From positions 124,001 to 188,000 of the forward strand of contig JAIPFF010000002.1 of assembly GCA_021736785.1 (NCBI GenBank): a stretch of 64,000 bases of DNA. Direction: 5' to 3'. The position numbers and the translations under genes were made by a program. The stretch is from Thiohalocapsa sp. (lineage in GTDB: Bacteria > Pseudomonadota > Gammaproteobacteria > Chromatiales > Chromatiaceae). This document shows, one piece after another, positions 28,488 to 36,544 of the stretch. The notes beneath the pieces are model-generated. The model worked only from the letters and a program-made list of their open reading frames with translations. It had not been told where the DNA came from and searched no databases. The first letter of the stretch is position 1. The number at the start of each line of letters is the position of its first letter.

Positions 28488-30626
28488 CTAATTGCGGCGG
28501 ACCTTGGTGGTTGCGCTGGCCGAATCATTGGACGCGTTCGCGTCGCCATCCACGACAACGCTGGCCGTCAAGCTGACCTGCGCGGGCTTATTGCCCGGCA
28601 CGACCCACGGCACTTCCACGCTGGTTTCGGCGTCCACAGGCAACTCCGGGAGGTCACCCGTGAGCTCGATCGTGTCCCCGCGGTTGGTGGTCCCGGTAAT
28701 GACGACGTCACCGCTCAGGATCGTGTCGCCGACGTTCGCCACCGTGACCGCTAGCGGCACCGTATTACCGATCACCACCCGCTCGGGCACATCGAACGCT
28801 ACCAGTGCGGCATCGGTGACCGCGTCACCGGGGATCTCTCCCTCGTATTCGATATCGAGGAACGCGTTGAATACGGCGGTCGGCTTGCGATCGCCCTTCA
28901 CATACACCGCGAGATCGAAGTCCTCGGTCATCGGTAGGCCGTTCGATGTAATCGGCGGTTCGCCAGGGGTGACGTTGCAGGTGCCGGGCTCGACGTTGAC
29001 GATGGTGACGAAGGGGTTGGCCTGAAGCATGCAACGCCCCGGCTCGGCAGTATCCTCGACCACGGTGGTATCCACCCAGCCCTTGCTGGTTGCCAGCGGA
29101 CCGTTTTCGTCCTCCCAATCGAGCAGATTGATAACGGTCGTGACCAATTCACCGACGTTGTACTTGATGTTGCTCCGATCGAATGGCGGTGGACTGCACT
29201 CGATCGTCGGAATCTCCAAACCGGGAATGTCCTGCCCGAACTTATTCGCTTTCAGGCGCCAGCGCGGCCCGGACACGAGCTGGCCGAGACCGTCATCCGG
29301 CAGCGGGCTACCGATGAAGTCATAGACATTATCGGCCGTTCCCTGCAAGCGATAAGACCATTCAAACGGATCCCGCTCGATGGTCGTGAAGTAGGCGTTT
29401 GTGAGCGCTTCGGTCAGATCCTCCGAGAACGGATAGGGCGCAGCCCCCGGCTCCACAGCCGTTCCCGGCCCCGAGGTCAGCGCAAAATCGGGATTCTTGA
29501 AATAGGTCCCTGTAGCGATGACGGTCGGATCGGTTGAACCCTCCTCGCCCTCGATGAAGTCCGCGTCCCCTTCATAGCAGGGCTTTGTCGAGACCCAGGA
29601 ACCGTCGCCGAGAATCCGATAGTCGGGCCCGCGTCCGGTGGCCGCTTCGTTCTCCAGGTCCTCGGGGCGCAACTGATCGTTGGGGTTGTTGGTAATCCAG
29701 TGCGTCACCACCAGATGGGCCTTGGTCACTTCGAAGTCCGCATTGGCTTCCTTCCACGCCGGCGGCAAGTCCAGCCGTGCGTACATGCGGATGTCGTTCG
29801 GGCGCTTGATCAATCCGCCCCAGCGATAAAGTGCTTTGCCGTCATCCTTGAGCGTCAACGAGTAGTCGGGTCCGACGGCGATATCGTTGACCACGGAGGT
29901 GTTGTCGTTCGCGTCCATCTGCACGCCGGGCGTGCTATCCGTCAGGCGGCCGTCAGGCAGGCCGTTCAGCAAGACCAGCAATTCGTCGTCCAGATCCGTG
30001 TCCGCGCAATTGACAGACAGGCTACCGTCGGGAGTGGACTGCACGCCCTGCAGACCCGACAGAGGATCGGCGAAGAAGTACGGTATCGTTTCATGACATG
30101 TCAGCACGTGCTCCATGACCGAGTAATGCTCGGTCGAGCACTTGACGGAATTACCGCCCAGGCCCTGGCACCAAGTACCCAGCGGTGCCTTGACGCTGTA
30201 GCGGTCGGTCTCGGCATTGGAAAGCTTGACGCCGATGACTTGGCCACCGTCGAGTATATTGCCTGCCCAGCCCTCCCGGTAATCGTCATCGCGGAACTTC
30301 TCTTGGGCACCGACGAAATCCACGACATAAAAGCCGAATTCGCTATCGATCGGATACAGCACGTCGCCATCGCGATCCACGATCGGCTGCTCTGCATTGT
30401 CGGGACATGCGTTTGTGATACCGCACAAGATGGACGGAACGGGAGGTAGGCCCGATCCAGTCTCACCATAGGTACTGCCATCGAACCCCCCCATGATGTC
30501 GCCTACCGAAAACACGTGCAATTCAGACTGAAATGCGTGCGCGCCGGCACTGGCCGACAATCCGATGACAGCGGCTATACAGGCCGCAAGCGGATGCTTC
30601 TGCATACCTTGCTGAGAAACGATCAT
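28488..30626 (-). CDS. Large exported protein with C-terminal CARDB-like domain
   Basis: A 712-residue protein with a signal peptide (LAACIAAVIGLSASAGAHA) and many cysteines in the middle. The C-terminal 110 residues have the beta-sandwich pattern of CARDB domains (VVIGNTVPLAVTVANVGDT; PWVVPGNKPAQVSLTASVVVDGDANASNDSAS), a fold used in cell-surface adhesion modules. The N-terminal 560 residues (FQSELHVFSVGDIMGGF; WAGNILDGGQVIGVKLSNAE) match no family I know. GAGGAG lies before ATG 30626; the longer frame to 30947 is not needed. A periplasmic or secreted location is clear, the role unknown. Confidence 0.75.
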   Translation of the reverse strand: MIVSQQGMQKHPLAACIAAVIGLSASAGAHAFQSELHVFSVGDIMGGFDGSTYGETGSGLPPVPSILCGITNACPDNAEQPIVDRDGDVLYPIDSEFGFYVVDFVGAQEKFRDDDYREGWAGNILDGGQVIGVKLSNAETDRYSVKAPLGTWCQGLGGNSVKCSTEHYSVMEHVLTCHETIPYFFADPLSGLQGVQSTPDGSLSVNCADTDLDDELLVLLNGLPDGRLTDSTPGVQMDANDNTSVVNDIAVGPDYSLTLKDDGKALYRWGGLIKRPNDIRMYARLDLPPAWKEANADFEVTKAHLVVTHWITNNPNDQLRPEDLENEAATGRGPDYRILGDGSWVSTKPCYEGDADFIEGEEGSTDPTVIATGTYFKNPDFALTSGPGTAVEPGAAPYPFSEDLTEALTNAYFTTIERDPFEWSYRLQGTADNVYDFIGSPLPDDGLGQLVSGPRWRLKANKFGQDIPGLEIPTIECSPPPFDRSNIKYNVGELVTTVINLLDWEDENGPLATSKGWVDTTVVEDTAEPGRCMLQANPFVTIVNVEPGTCNVTPGEPPITSNGLPMTEDFDLAVYVKGDRKPTAVFNAFLDIEYEGEIPGDAVTDAALVAFDVPERVVIGNTVPLAVTVANVGDTILSGDVVITGTTNRGDTIELTGDLPELPVDAETSVEVPWVVPGNKPAQVSLTASVVVDGDANASNDSASATTKVRRN

Positions 30627-30974
30627 GGACACTCCTCGCTCGTAGATGGAAGCAACTTCATTCACGGTTGCTTCTCGATTTTCAAAGACGTCACGAACGA
30701 CGAGGTTAAACCCGACCGGAATACTCAGATAACAGGGTAATGCCCCCCGCACGCATCGGGGGAAGGCGCGGGAAAGGATGGGGAGAAAGCGCAGGTCGCG
30801 AGGCAGTGCCGCCGCCGAAACGCGGCGATTCGCGCGCGTCACCGGGCGAAAAGGACTATGACGTGTCTTTCGCGGGCTCGGCGCCGACGCGGGCATGGGT
30901 TCCCGCGGCCGGGTGTCGGGTTGGCGTGACGCCGCCTGCCGACGCATCGGCCGGCGGCGCTGGCGCTCGGGCCG
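30627..30974. other. Intergenic region upstream of the CARDB-like protein
   Basis: 348 bp. Immediately upstream of the minus-strand start the DNA is A/T-richer than its surroundings, as expected for a promoter. No defined operator, repeat or gene was found. Confidence 0.4.
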
Positions 30975-31445
30975 TCAGTCCCGGCCGCCGTAATGACCGC
31001 GGCGCACGCCCTCGAGCAGACGCAGGAAATCCTCACCCTGCACGCGCACGAGGTGACGATGGTCGCCGGCTTCGAAGAAGACCTCGGCCAGTGTCGTCAG
31101 TGCCTCGTCCAGGTAAGTCGTCAGCCCGTACGCCGGCCCGAGGGGCGGCACCGCTCCCGGCTCGCAATCGGGGAAGAGGTGGCCGAGCTCGGGCTCGTCT
31201 TCCAAGCGGAACCGCCGTGCCGTGTCCTCGTTCAGGGTGTCGAGTTGCAGCCAGCTATCGCCGCGGATGACGGCCATTGCATCGCCGTCGTCGTCACGGA
31301 CCATGACCGCCTTGGCGATGTGGTCCTCCGGCACGTCGGCCGCTTCGGCGGACTCGTGCGTCGAGCCGGTCCTCGGATGGGTGACGAGCTCGTAGCCGAT
31401 GCCGGCCTCGCTCAAAGCATTCTCGACCCGTGTTGCAATGGTCAT
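30975..31445 (-). CDS. YbaK/EbsC-type aminoacyl-tRNA deacylase
   Basis: A 156-residue YbaK/ProX-fold protein that hydrolyses wrongly charged tRNAs in trans. Family features are YELVTHPRTGSTHESAEAADVPEDHIAKAVMV and PELGHLFPDCEPGAVPPLG, read in pieces. Which tRNA it edits cannot be told. GAGGAGG precedes the ATG at 31445, chosen over one 14 codons upstream. It is divergent from lutA. Confidence 0.88.
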   Translation of the reverse strand: MTIATRVENALSEAGIGYELVTHPRTGSTHESAEAADVPEDHIAKAVMVRDDDGDAMAVIRGDSWLQLDTLNEDTARRFRLEDEPELGHLFPDCEPGAVPPLGPAYGLTTYLDEALTTLAEVFFEAGDHRHLVRVQGEDFLRLLEGVRRGHYGGRD

Positions 31446-31644
31446 CGCTGTCCTCCTCGCTCTTAGCGAAGCGTTGCCATACTTCAACGTTTAGCAGGCA
31501 TAGACCGCTTTCGACAGGGCGAACTCCCTGAATATTCGCCCCGCGATGCGAGGGCGCCGCCCCGGCGCGCGTGCTATCGTCCGCCGAGGCATCGCGGGCG
31601 CGCATCAGGGTGCACGCCGCCGAGAATCGGAGGCTATCCAGCCC

Positions 31645-32430
31645 ATGCAAAAGCCCGATCGGGTCCTCGTTTTCGGAACCTGTCTTATTGACATGCTCGA
31701 CCCTCGTGCAGGCCTTGCGGCGATGCGCCTGATCGAGAAGGCCGGCGTGCGGGTGCACTTCCCCGACGATCAGACCTGCTGCGGGCAGCCTGCCTACAAC
31801 GCCGGATACAGGGAACAGGCGCGGCGCGTGGCGCGGCTGCAGCTCGATGCGCTCGCCGGCGACGAGCCGGTGGTGGTTCCCTCGGCTTCCTGCGCCGGCA
31901 TGCTGCGCGAGCACTACCCGACCCTGTTTGCGGGAACGCCGGATGAAGCGCGGGCGCGGCAGCTCTCGGAGCGAGTCGTCGAGCTATGCGATTTCCTGCA
32001 CCGCGTCGTCGATATCAAGCTCTCCGACACCGGCCCAGCGCTGACGGTCGCACTGCATCATTCATGCTCCGCACGCCGGGAGATGGGCGTCGCGCCGGCA
32101 GCGGAGGCCCTGCTCGGGCGGCTGTCGAACGTCACCGTCGTCGAGCCAGAGCACGCTTACGAATGTTGCGGCTTCGGCGGGACCTTCGCGGTCAAGGAGC
32201 CCGAGATCTCCGCCGCGATGGCCGCGGACAAAGCGGCCGCGGTCGCGGCCACCGGCGCGGCGCTGCTGATCAGTCAGGACTGCGGCTGCCTGCTGAACCT
32301 GGACGGCACTGCCCGCAAGGCCCGCCTCGGCTTCGAGGTGCGCCATATTGCAGACTTCCTGTGGGAGCGCATCTCGGGGCGCGAGAGCGTCGGCCGGAGA
32401 CCGCAAATGCATGCGAATCGACTCGAATGA
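31645..32430 (+). CDS. lutA: Lactate utilization protein A (CCG-domain Fe-S protein)
   Basis: A 261-residue LutA with two cysteine-rich CCG domains, DQTCCGQPAYNAG near residue 48 and YECCGFGGTFAVKEPEI near residue 170. These coordinate Fe-S clusters and resemble heterodisulfide reductase and glycolate oxidase GlcF subunits. It should act with LutB and LutC, which sit about 6 kb away on the opposite strand, an unusual split. Domain homology begins at ATG 31645, although the frame is open from 31546. Confidence 0.9.
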   Translation: MQKPDRVLVFGTCLIDMLDPRAGLAAMRLIEKAGVRVHFPDDQTCCGQPAYNAGYREQARRVARLQLDALAGDEPVVVPSASCAGMLREHYPTLFAGTPDEARARQLSERVVELCDFLHRVVDIKLSDTGPALTVALHHSCSARREMGVAPAAEALLGRLSNVTVVEPEHAYECCGFGGTFAVKEPEISAAMAADKAAAVAATGAALLISQDCGCLLNLDGTARKARLGFEVRHIADFLWERISGRESVGRRPQMHANRLE

Positions 32431-32604
32431 GGCGCCGATGCCGCGTCGCGGCGGCGCGGCGGAATCGGGTAGGCGATGACCGGGATAGCTGCCAGGGCCG
32501 CTGCGGCGTCCCATCGGCTCGGGCCCCGGACCGGTCGAATGCGCAAGCATCCGACAATCAGGACATCGGCATCGATTTCGGTTTCGCTTTCCGTTGCGGA
32601 TCGC

Positions 32605-33384
32605 TTATCCGTCGCCGCCGTGGTGATCCGGATGGGGAGTCGGCACGCCGTCGCCGTGAGGGGCGGAGTCGTCTTCGATATGCAGGTGCAGATGAACGTG
32701 CTGGTGGGTATGCGGATGGCGGTGCAGAACCGCCTCGTCCAGTTGCCCGTTGCGGAGCACGACGGCGCGGTTGATCAGCTGCGCCAGGAAACGCCGGTCA
32801 TGGGAGACGACGATCATGGCCTGCCCGAGCGCCGACAGGTGCTCGAGCAAGCGCTGCTCGCTGGCCTCGTCGAGGCCGTTGGTGGGCTCGTCCAACAGCA
32901 GTACCTCGGGGCGCATCGCAAGCACGGTGGCGAGGGCGACCAGCCGTTTCTCGCCCGCCGAGAGGCGATGTGTCACGCGCTCGGCGAAATCCGCCAAACC
33001 GAGCTGCGCCAGCGTGCACTGCGCCGTCTCCCTCGCGGTGGCGGGCGGCTCGCCGAGATTCAAAGGGCCGAAGGCGACGTCGTCGACCACAGTCGGACAG
33101 AACAGCTGATCGTCGCTGTGTTGGAACAATAAGCCGACGCGCCCGCGCACCGGCACGAAGTCGGCCTCGGAGCGCCGGCGCCGGCCGAAGGCGACAACCT
33201 CGCCGGCGCTCGGCTTTTTCAGGCCCACAAGCAGATGCAGCAGGGTGGTCTTGCCGGAACCGTTGGCGCCCACCAGCGCCAACCTGTCCCCTTTGCACAG
33301 TCTCAGATCGACATCGCGCAAGACCTCGCGCATGCCATAGCGGAAACCGACGCCGCGCAGCGCGAGCAGTTCCTCGCCGCTCAA
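32605..33384 (-). CDS. nikO: Nickel/cobalt ECF transporter ATPase
   Basis: A 259-residue ABC ATPase energising an ECF-type Ni/Co importer. Walker A is GANGSGKTT, the signature reads LSAGEKRLVALA and Walker B is VLLLDEPTNGLD. The last 35 residues are a histidine-rich tail (HRHPHTHQHVHLHLHIEDD) that could hold metal. The start is a TTG at 33384 overlapping the permease stop (TTGA), so translation is coupled. A longer frame has low-complexity residues and is not used. The last gene of the nik operon. Confidence 0.88.
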   Translation of the reverse strand: MSGEELLALRGVGFRYGMREVLRDVDLRLCKGDRLALVGANGSGKTTLLHLLVGLKKPSAGEVVAFGRRRRSEADFVPVRGRVGLLFQHSDDQLFCPTVVDDVAFGPLNLGEPPATARETAQCTLAQLGLADFAERVTHRLSAGEKRLVALATVLAMRPEVLLLDEPTNGLDEASEQRLLEHLSALGQAMIVVSHDRRFLAQLINRAVVLRNGQLDEAVLHRHPHTHQHVHLHLHIEDDSAPHGDGVPTPHPDHHGGDG

Positions 33385-34166
33385 AACGCTACCCCCGGAA
33401 AGAGGCCCGGCGCGCCCGTGCGATCCAGCATCAGCAGCGCGCCGAGCACCAGCCCCAGCACCGCCGCCGCGACCGTATCCACGCGCCGCCAGCCGGACGT
33501 CTGCAACAAATGCAGCCGACCGGTGAAGCCGCGGCAACGCATGGCCTCCAGCAGGCGCCGCGAGCGCCGCAGGCTGCGCACCAGCAACATGCCGGTCAGC
33601 CAGCCGACGCTGTTCCAGGTATGGCGGTTGCTGCGGGGGACGAAGGCCCGTGCGCGCATGGCTTGACGCAGGCGCCCGTATTCGTCGCCGATCAGATCAA
33701 TCTGTCTCACGGTCAAAAGCAGCAGGTGTACGAGGCGCTCGGGCACGCCGAGCCCGGCCAGGGCGTGGCCGAAACGCGCGGGCTCCAGGCTGCCCAGCAA
33801 GCCGAGCAGCGCCAGCAGCACGGCGCTCGCCTTCAGCGCGATGGCGAGCGCAAGCAGCAGCCCCGCGTCGCTCGCGACCAGGGGGCCGACATGAAACAGC
33901 GGCTCGCCGGGCGTGCTGAACGGCAATGTCAGCAGCAGCACCAGCAGCAGCAGTTCGGCAGCGAGCAGCCGGCGCAGGATTCGCGCGGCGTCCCAACCGC
34001 TGCCCAGCGCGGAAACGGCACCGAGCGCCAGCGCGAGCGTCAGCACCGCGGGGCGCTGCAGCGAGACAACGACAACTGCGAACAGGATCACCGCGCCGAC
34101 ACGAAGGCGCGCGTCGAGCGCGCCGGCCCAACCGTCCTGCGCGCCGCCTTGGAGCAGGGACGCCAT
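33381..34166 (-). CDS. nikQ: Nickel/cobalt ECF transporter transmembrane protein (CbiQ/NikQ)
   Basis: A 261-residue T component with several hydrophobic segments in the first 150 residues and the two coupling helices typical of the EcfT/CbiQ family (RQAMRARAFVPRS and RSRRLLEAMRCRGFTGRL, each with an Ala-Arg-Gly/Arg-Cys-Arg-Gly type motif). These contact the ATPase. Its ATG overlaps the previous stop by one base (TGATG). Part of nikM-L-Q-O. Confidence 0.88.
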   Translation of the reverse strand: MASLLQGGAQDGWAGALDARLRVGAVILFAVVVVSLQRPAVLTLALALGAVSALGSGWDAARILRRLLAAELLLLVLLLTLPFSTPGEPLFHVGPLVASDAGLLLALAIALKASAVLLALLGLLGSLEPARFGHALAGLGVPERLVHLLLLTVRQIDLIGDEYGRLRQAMRARAFVPRSNRHTWNSVGWLTGMLLVRSLRRSRRLLEAMRCRGFTGRLHLLQTSGWRRVDTVAAAVLGLVLGALLMLDRTGAPGLFPGVAF

Positions 34167-34921
34167 CAGCGCGTTCCCCGCCCGCGCCCCCGCCACCAGA
34201 GCAGCAGTCCGGCCAGACCGACGATGTAGCCGATGCCGCCGAGCACGTCGCGGAATGCCGCCTGCCCGCGGGCCTCGGCTAGTTCTTCGCGCAAGGGCCG
34301 GATCTGCCGCGCCACCGCGGCTTCGACGGCAGCGACCAAGGCGGCATCCGGCGCCGTCGGCGCAGGCACCCGCTGCCCCGACACCGTTCCCTGCGAAGGC
34401 AGCGGCTGCTCGGCGCGCGCTCCGCCGTCCTGCGCCCCCCCGAGTACCGCCGACGGTTGCCCGCTCGCTGCCGGCGCCGGCGCGGTGGCATTGCCATCGG
34501 CAGCGGCGCCGGCATCATCGGCAGCGGCGCTGGCATCAACAGCGGCAGCGCCTTCGGCATCGGCAGCGCCATCGGCACCGGCACCGGCGGCAAACCCGAG
34601 CGTCAGCTCGTCCGCCGCAACGCGCCATTGGGCCCGATGCCCGTCGCCGCTCTGCGCGACGACGATATGATCAATCGGGGCCTCGGCACGGTAGCGAAAA
34701 GCGCCATCGGGGCCGGAGGTCAGTTCGGCCAACCGCTCGCCCGTCGCATCCTCGATCAGTACCCGGATGCCCGCGGCGGGCGCACCGCCGGCGAAGTAGG
34801 CATCGCCGGCGATGGTGCGGCCCTCCGCGGCCGCGAACACCTGCAGCCGATGCGCAAGCGCGGGCTGCGTCGGCGCAACGACGAGACAAAGCACGATCGC
34901 CACCATTCGCGCGCTAGTCAT
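34166..34921 (-). CDS. Accessory membrane component of the nickel transporter (NikL/CbiL-like)
   Basis: A 251-residue protein with an N-terminal signal or anchor (MVAIVLCLVVAPTQPALAHR) and a C-terminal membrane helix (GGIGYIVGLAGLLLWW). Between them is a carboxypeptidase-regulatory-like beta-sandwich (DAYFAGGAPAAGIRVLIEDA; GPDGAFRY) and a long Ala/Gly/Asp low-complexity linker with near-repeats of AADDAGAAADG. The position between NikM and NikQ fits the extra component of Nik(M)LQO systems. The start overlaps the NikM end by 8 bp. Confidence 0.72.
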   Translation of the reverse strand: MTSARMVAIVLCLVVAPTQPALAHRLQVFAAAEGRTIAGDAYFAGGAPAAGIRVLIEDATGERLAELTSGPDGAFRYRAEAPIDHIVVAQSGDGHRAQWRVAADELTLGFAAGAGADGAADAEGAAAVDASAAADDAGAAADGNATAPAPAASGQPSAVLGGAQDGGARAEQPLPSQGTVSGQRVPAPTAPDAALVAAVEAAVARQIRPLREELAEARGQAAFRDVLGGIGYIVGLAGLLLWWRGRGRGTR

Positions 34922-35537
34922 CGACGCTCTCCGCGAGCACCAGCAGCTCCGGCTCGACGCGGAACAAGAAAGCGACCACGACACCCGTGATCAACGCCTC
35001 GGCGACGGCGAGCGGTGCGAACGTGAGCGCGATGATGTTTGCCGCGGGCCGGAAGGCCTCGCCGCCGAGCGCCAGCGCGCCGGCGACCAGCGCTCCGGTC
35101 GCAGCGACACCGAGTCCCCCGGCCGCCGCGCCTGTCCACCAGGCCCGACGGGCGCTCAGGTCTTTCATCAGCAGCGGGCGCAACAGCGCCGCGCACAGCA
35201 GCGCCGGCAGGGCCATGTTCATCAGATTCACGCCCAACGCCGTGATGCCGCCGTAGCCGAAGAACGCCGCCTGCAGGATCAGCGCCACCAACAGCGCCGG
35301 TACGGCGAGCCAGCCGAGCAACAAGCCCATCAGGCCGTTCAGCAACAGATGGACACTGCTCGGACCAACGGGAACGGTGATCAGCGAGGAGACGAAAAAG
35401 GCCGCCGACAGCACCGCGGCTTGAGGGATGCGTGCGTCGTCCAGCCGGCGCAGCGACACCGCGAGCAGCCCGAGGGACACCGCCGATCCGGCAACCAGCA
35501 CGGGCATCGACAGCACGCCGTCCGGAATGTGTGCCAT
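34914..35537 (-). CDS. nikM: Nickel-specific ECF substrate component (NikM/CbiM)
   Basis: A 207-residue S component with about six hydrophobic segments. The N terminus MAHIPDGVLS carries the conserved His of the CbiM/NikM family that chelates the incoming metal ion through the N terminus. SSVHLLLNGLMGLLLGW and GVNLMNMALPALL are further family stretches. GGAG lies eight bases before the ATG. It is the first gene of nikM-L-Q-O, divergent from nikR, so NikR likely represses it when nickel is plentiful. Confidence 0.9.
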   Translation of the reverse strand: MAHIPDGVLSMPVLVAGSAVSLGLLAVSLRRLDDARIPQAAVLSAAFFVSSLITVPVGPSSVHLLLNGLMGLLLGWLAVPALLVALILQAAFFGYGGITALGVNLMNMALPALLCAALLRPLLMKDLSARRAWWTGAAAGGLGVAATGALVAGALALGGEAFRPAANIIALTFAPLAVAEALITGVVVAFLFRVEPELLVLAESVDD

Positions 35538-35691
35538 AAATCAGCTCCAAGTCCGCTGGTGGGGTGACGGCGGTCCGCCGCCGAGCGGTCGGCACGAACC
35601 GTGCCCGACGCGGCGCCGCCCGGCGAGCTGGCGGGGAAGCGGCGGTCCGGCGTTGGCCCGCTTGATTTTGATGATGCAGTATTCAGAAATG

Positions 35692-35698
35692 ATCATAC
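35692..35698. promoter_or_regulatory. Half-site resembling a NikR operator (nikM-nikR intergenic)
   Basis: ATCATAC at 35692-35698 is identical to one arm of the NikR consensus (GTATGAT-N14-ATCATAC). The expected second arm at 35671-35677 does not match well, so this is a half-site at best. It lies 155 bp upstream of nikM and 78 bp upstream of nikR. Confidence 0.3.
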
Positions 35699-35733
35699 CG
35701 CCTGCGGCCGAGCGGTGAAACCTGCTCGCGCGG

Positions 35734-35741
35734 TATAGAAT
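35734..35741 (+). promoter_or_regulatory. Candidate -10 element for nikR
   Basis: TATAGAAT lies 35 bp upstream of the nikR GTG. The same octamer occurs 40 bp upstream of aas (36498-36505). No strong -35 element is seen. Confidence 0.4.
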
Positions 35742-35775
35742 CCACGCTGGCTCCCAGCGCAGAGGTAGACGCGCC

Positions 35776-36249
35776 GTGCAAAGAATGACGATTACCCTAG
35801 ACGACGATCTGGTCGACGAATTCGAGCGCTTCCTTGCCGCCCGCGGTTACGAAAACCGCTCCGAGGCGGTCCGCGATTTGATCCGCGCCCGGCTGGAGGC
35901 GGAGCGGCTCGACGCCGACCCCGAAGGCCAATGCGTGGCCAATTTGAGCTATGTCTACAACCACCACGAGCGCGAGCTGGCGGGGCGGCTGACCCGTGCA
36001 CATCACCATCATCACGACCTCGCCGTCTCGACGCTGCACGTCCACTTGGATCACGACAATTGCATGGAGACCGCGGTGCTGCGCGGCGCCGCGGCCAGGG
36101 TGCGCGCGTTCGCCGACTCGGTCATCGCGCAGCCGGGCGTGCGCCACGGCAAGCTATCCATCTTGCAGGTCAAGGTCAGCGAGCAGAATCATCCCCACGA
36201 CAGCGGCGCGCAGGGGCAGAGCCATTTGCACCTGAAGCCTTTGGTATGA
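35776..36249 (+). CDS. nikR: Nickel-responsive transcriptional regulator NikR
   Basis: A 157-residue NikR. The N-terminal ribbon-helix-helix (MQRMTITLDDDLVDEFERFL, residues 1-45) binds operator DNA. The C-terminal ACT-like domain has the nickel ligands: a His in AHHHHHD, the pair in HVHLDHDNC, and the Cys of that motif. The family starts MQR, supporting the GTG at 35776. The five consecutive histidines before the site and a His-rich C terminus (NHPHDS, SHLHL) are slightly richer than usual. It lies beside the nickel transporter operon it should control. Confidence 0.95.
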   Translation: MQRMTITLDDDLVDEFERFLAARGYENRSEAVRDLIRARLEAERLDADPEGQCVANLSYVYNHHERELAGRLTRAHHHHHDLAVSTLHVHLDHDNCMETAVLRGAAARVRAFADSVIAQPGVRHGKLSILQVKVSEQNHPHDSGAQGQSHLHLKPLV

Positions 36250-36497
36250 GCCCCGTCCGCGCGCCGCGAAGCCGGGCCCGACGCCATGGCAACGGCGGCC
36301 ACGCATGGCGAGCCCGCGAAAGGACCTACGGCAATGCTTCGCGCAGCGCACCCTACCGGCCGCAGACCAGGTGCCGGTAGAAGGCGCTGAAGCGCCCGGC
36401 CTCGGCCACGGTGTGGCTGAAGAACCGTTCGCGGATCGCTTCCCGATCGGCCGAGCTCACCTCGGTCGCCCCGCTGCGCGACAGGCCGCGGTGCAGG

Positions 36498-36505
36498 TAT
36501 AGAAT
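36498..36505 (+). promoter_or_regulatory. Candidate -10 element for aas
   Basis: TATAGAAT 40 bp upstream of the aas ATG, identical to the element before nikR. Confidence 0.4.
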
Positions 36506-36544
36506 GCGCGCTCGCATCGAGCACGGCCGCAGGAGGCCGAACGC

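Noticed and set aside
35538-35775. Complete NikR operator
   Set aside because: Only one arm (ATCATAC) matches; the second arm is not convincing, so only a half-site was listed.
36353-36516. Short minus-strand frame upstream of aas ending in FSAFYRHLVCGR
   Set aside because: It reads like protein but overlaps the aas promoter and leader and has no ribosome-binding site or homology.
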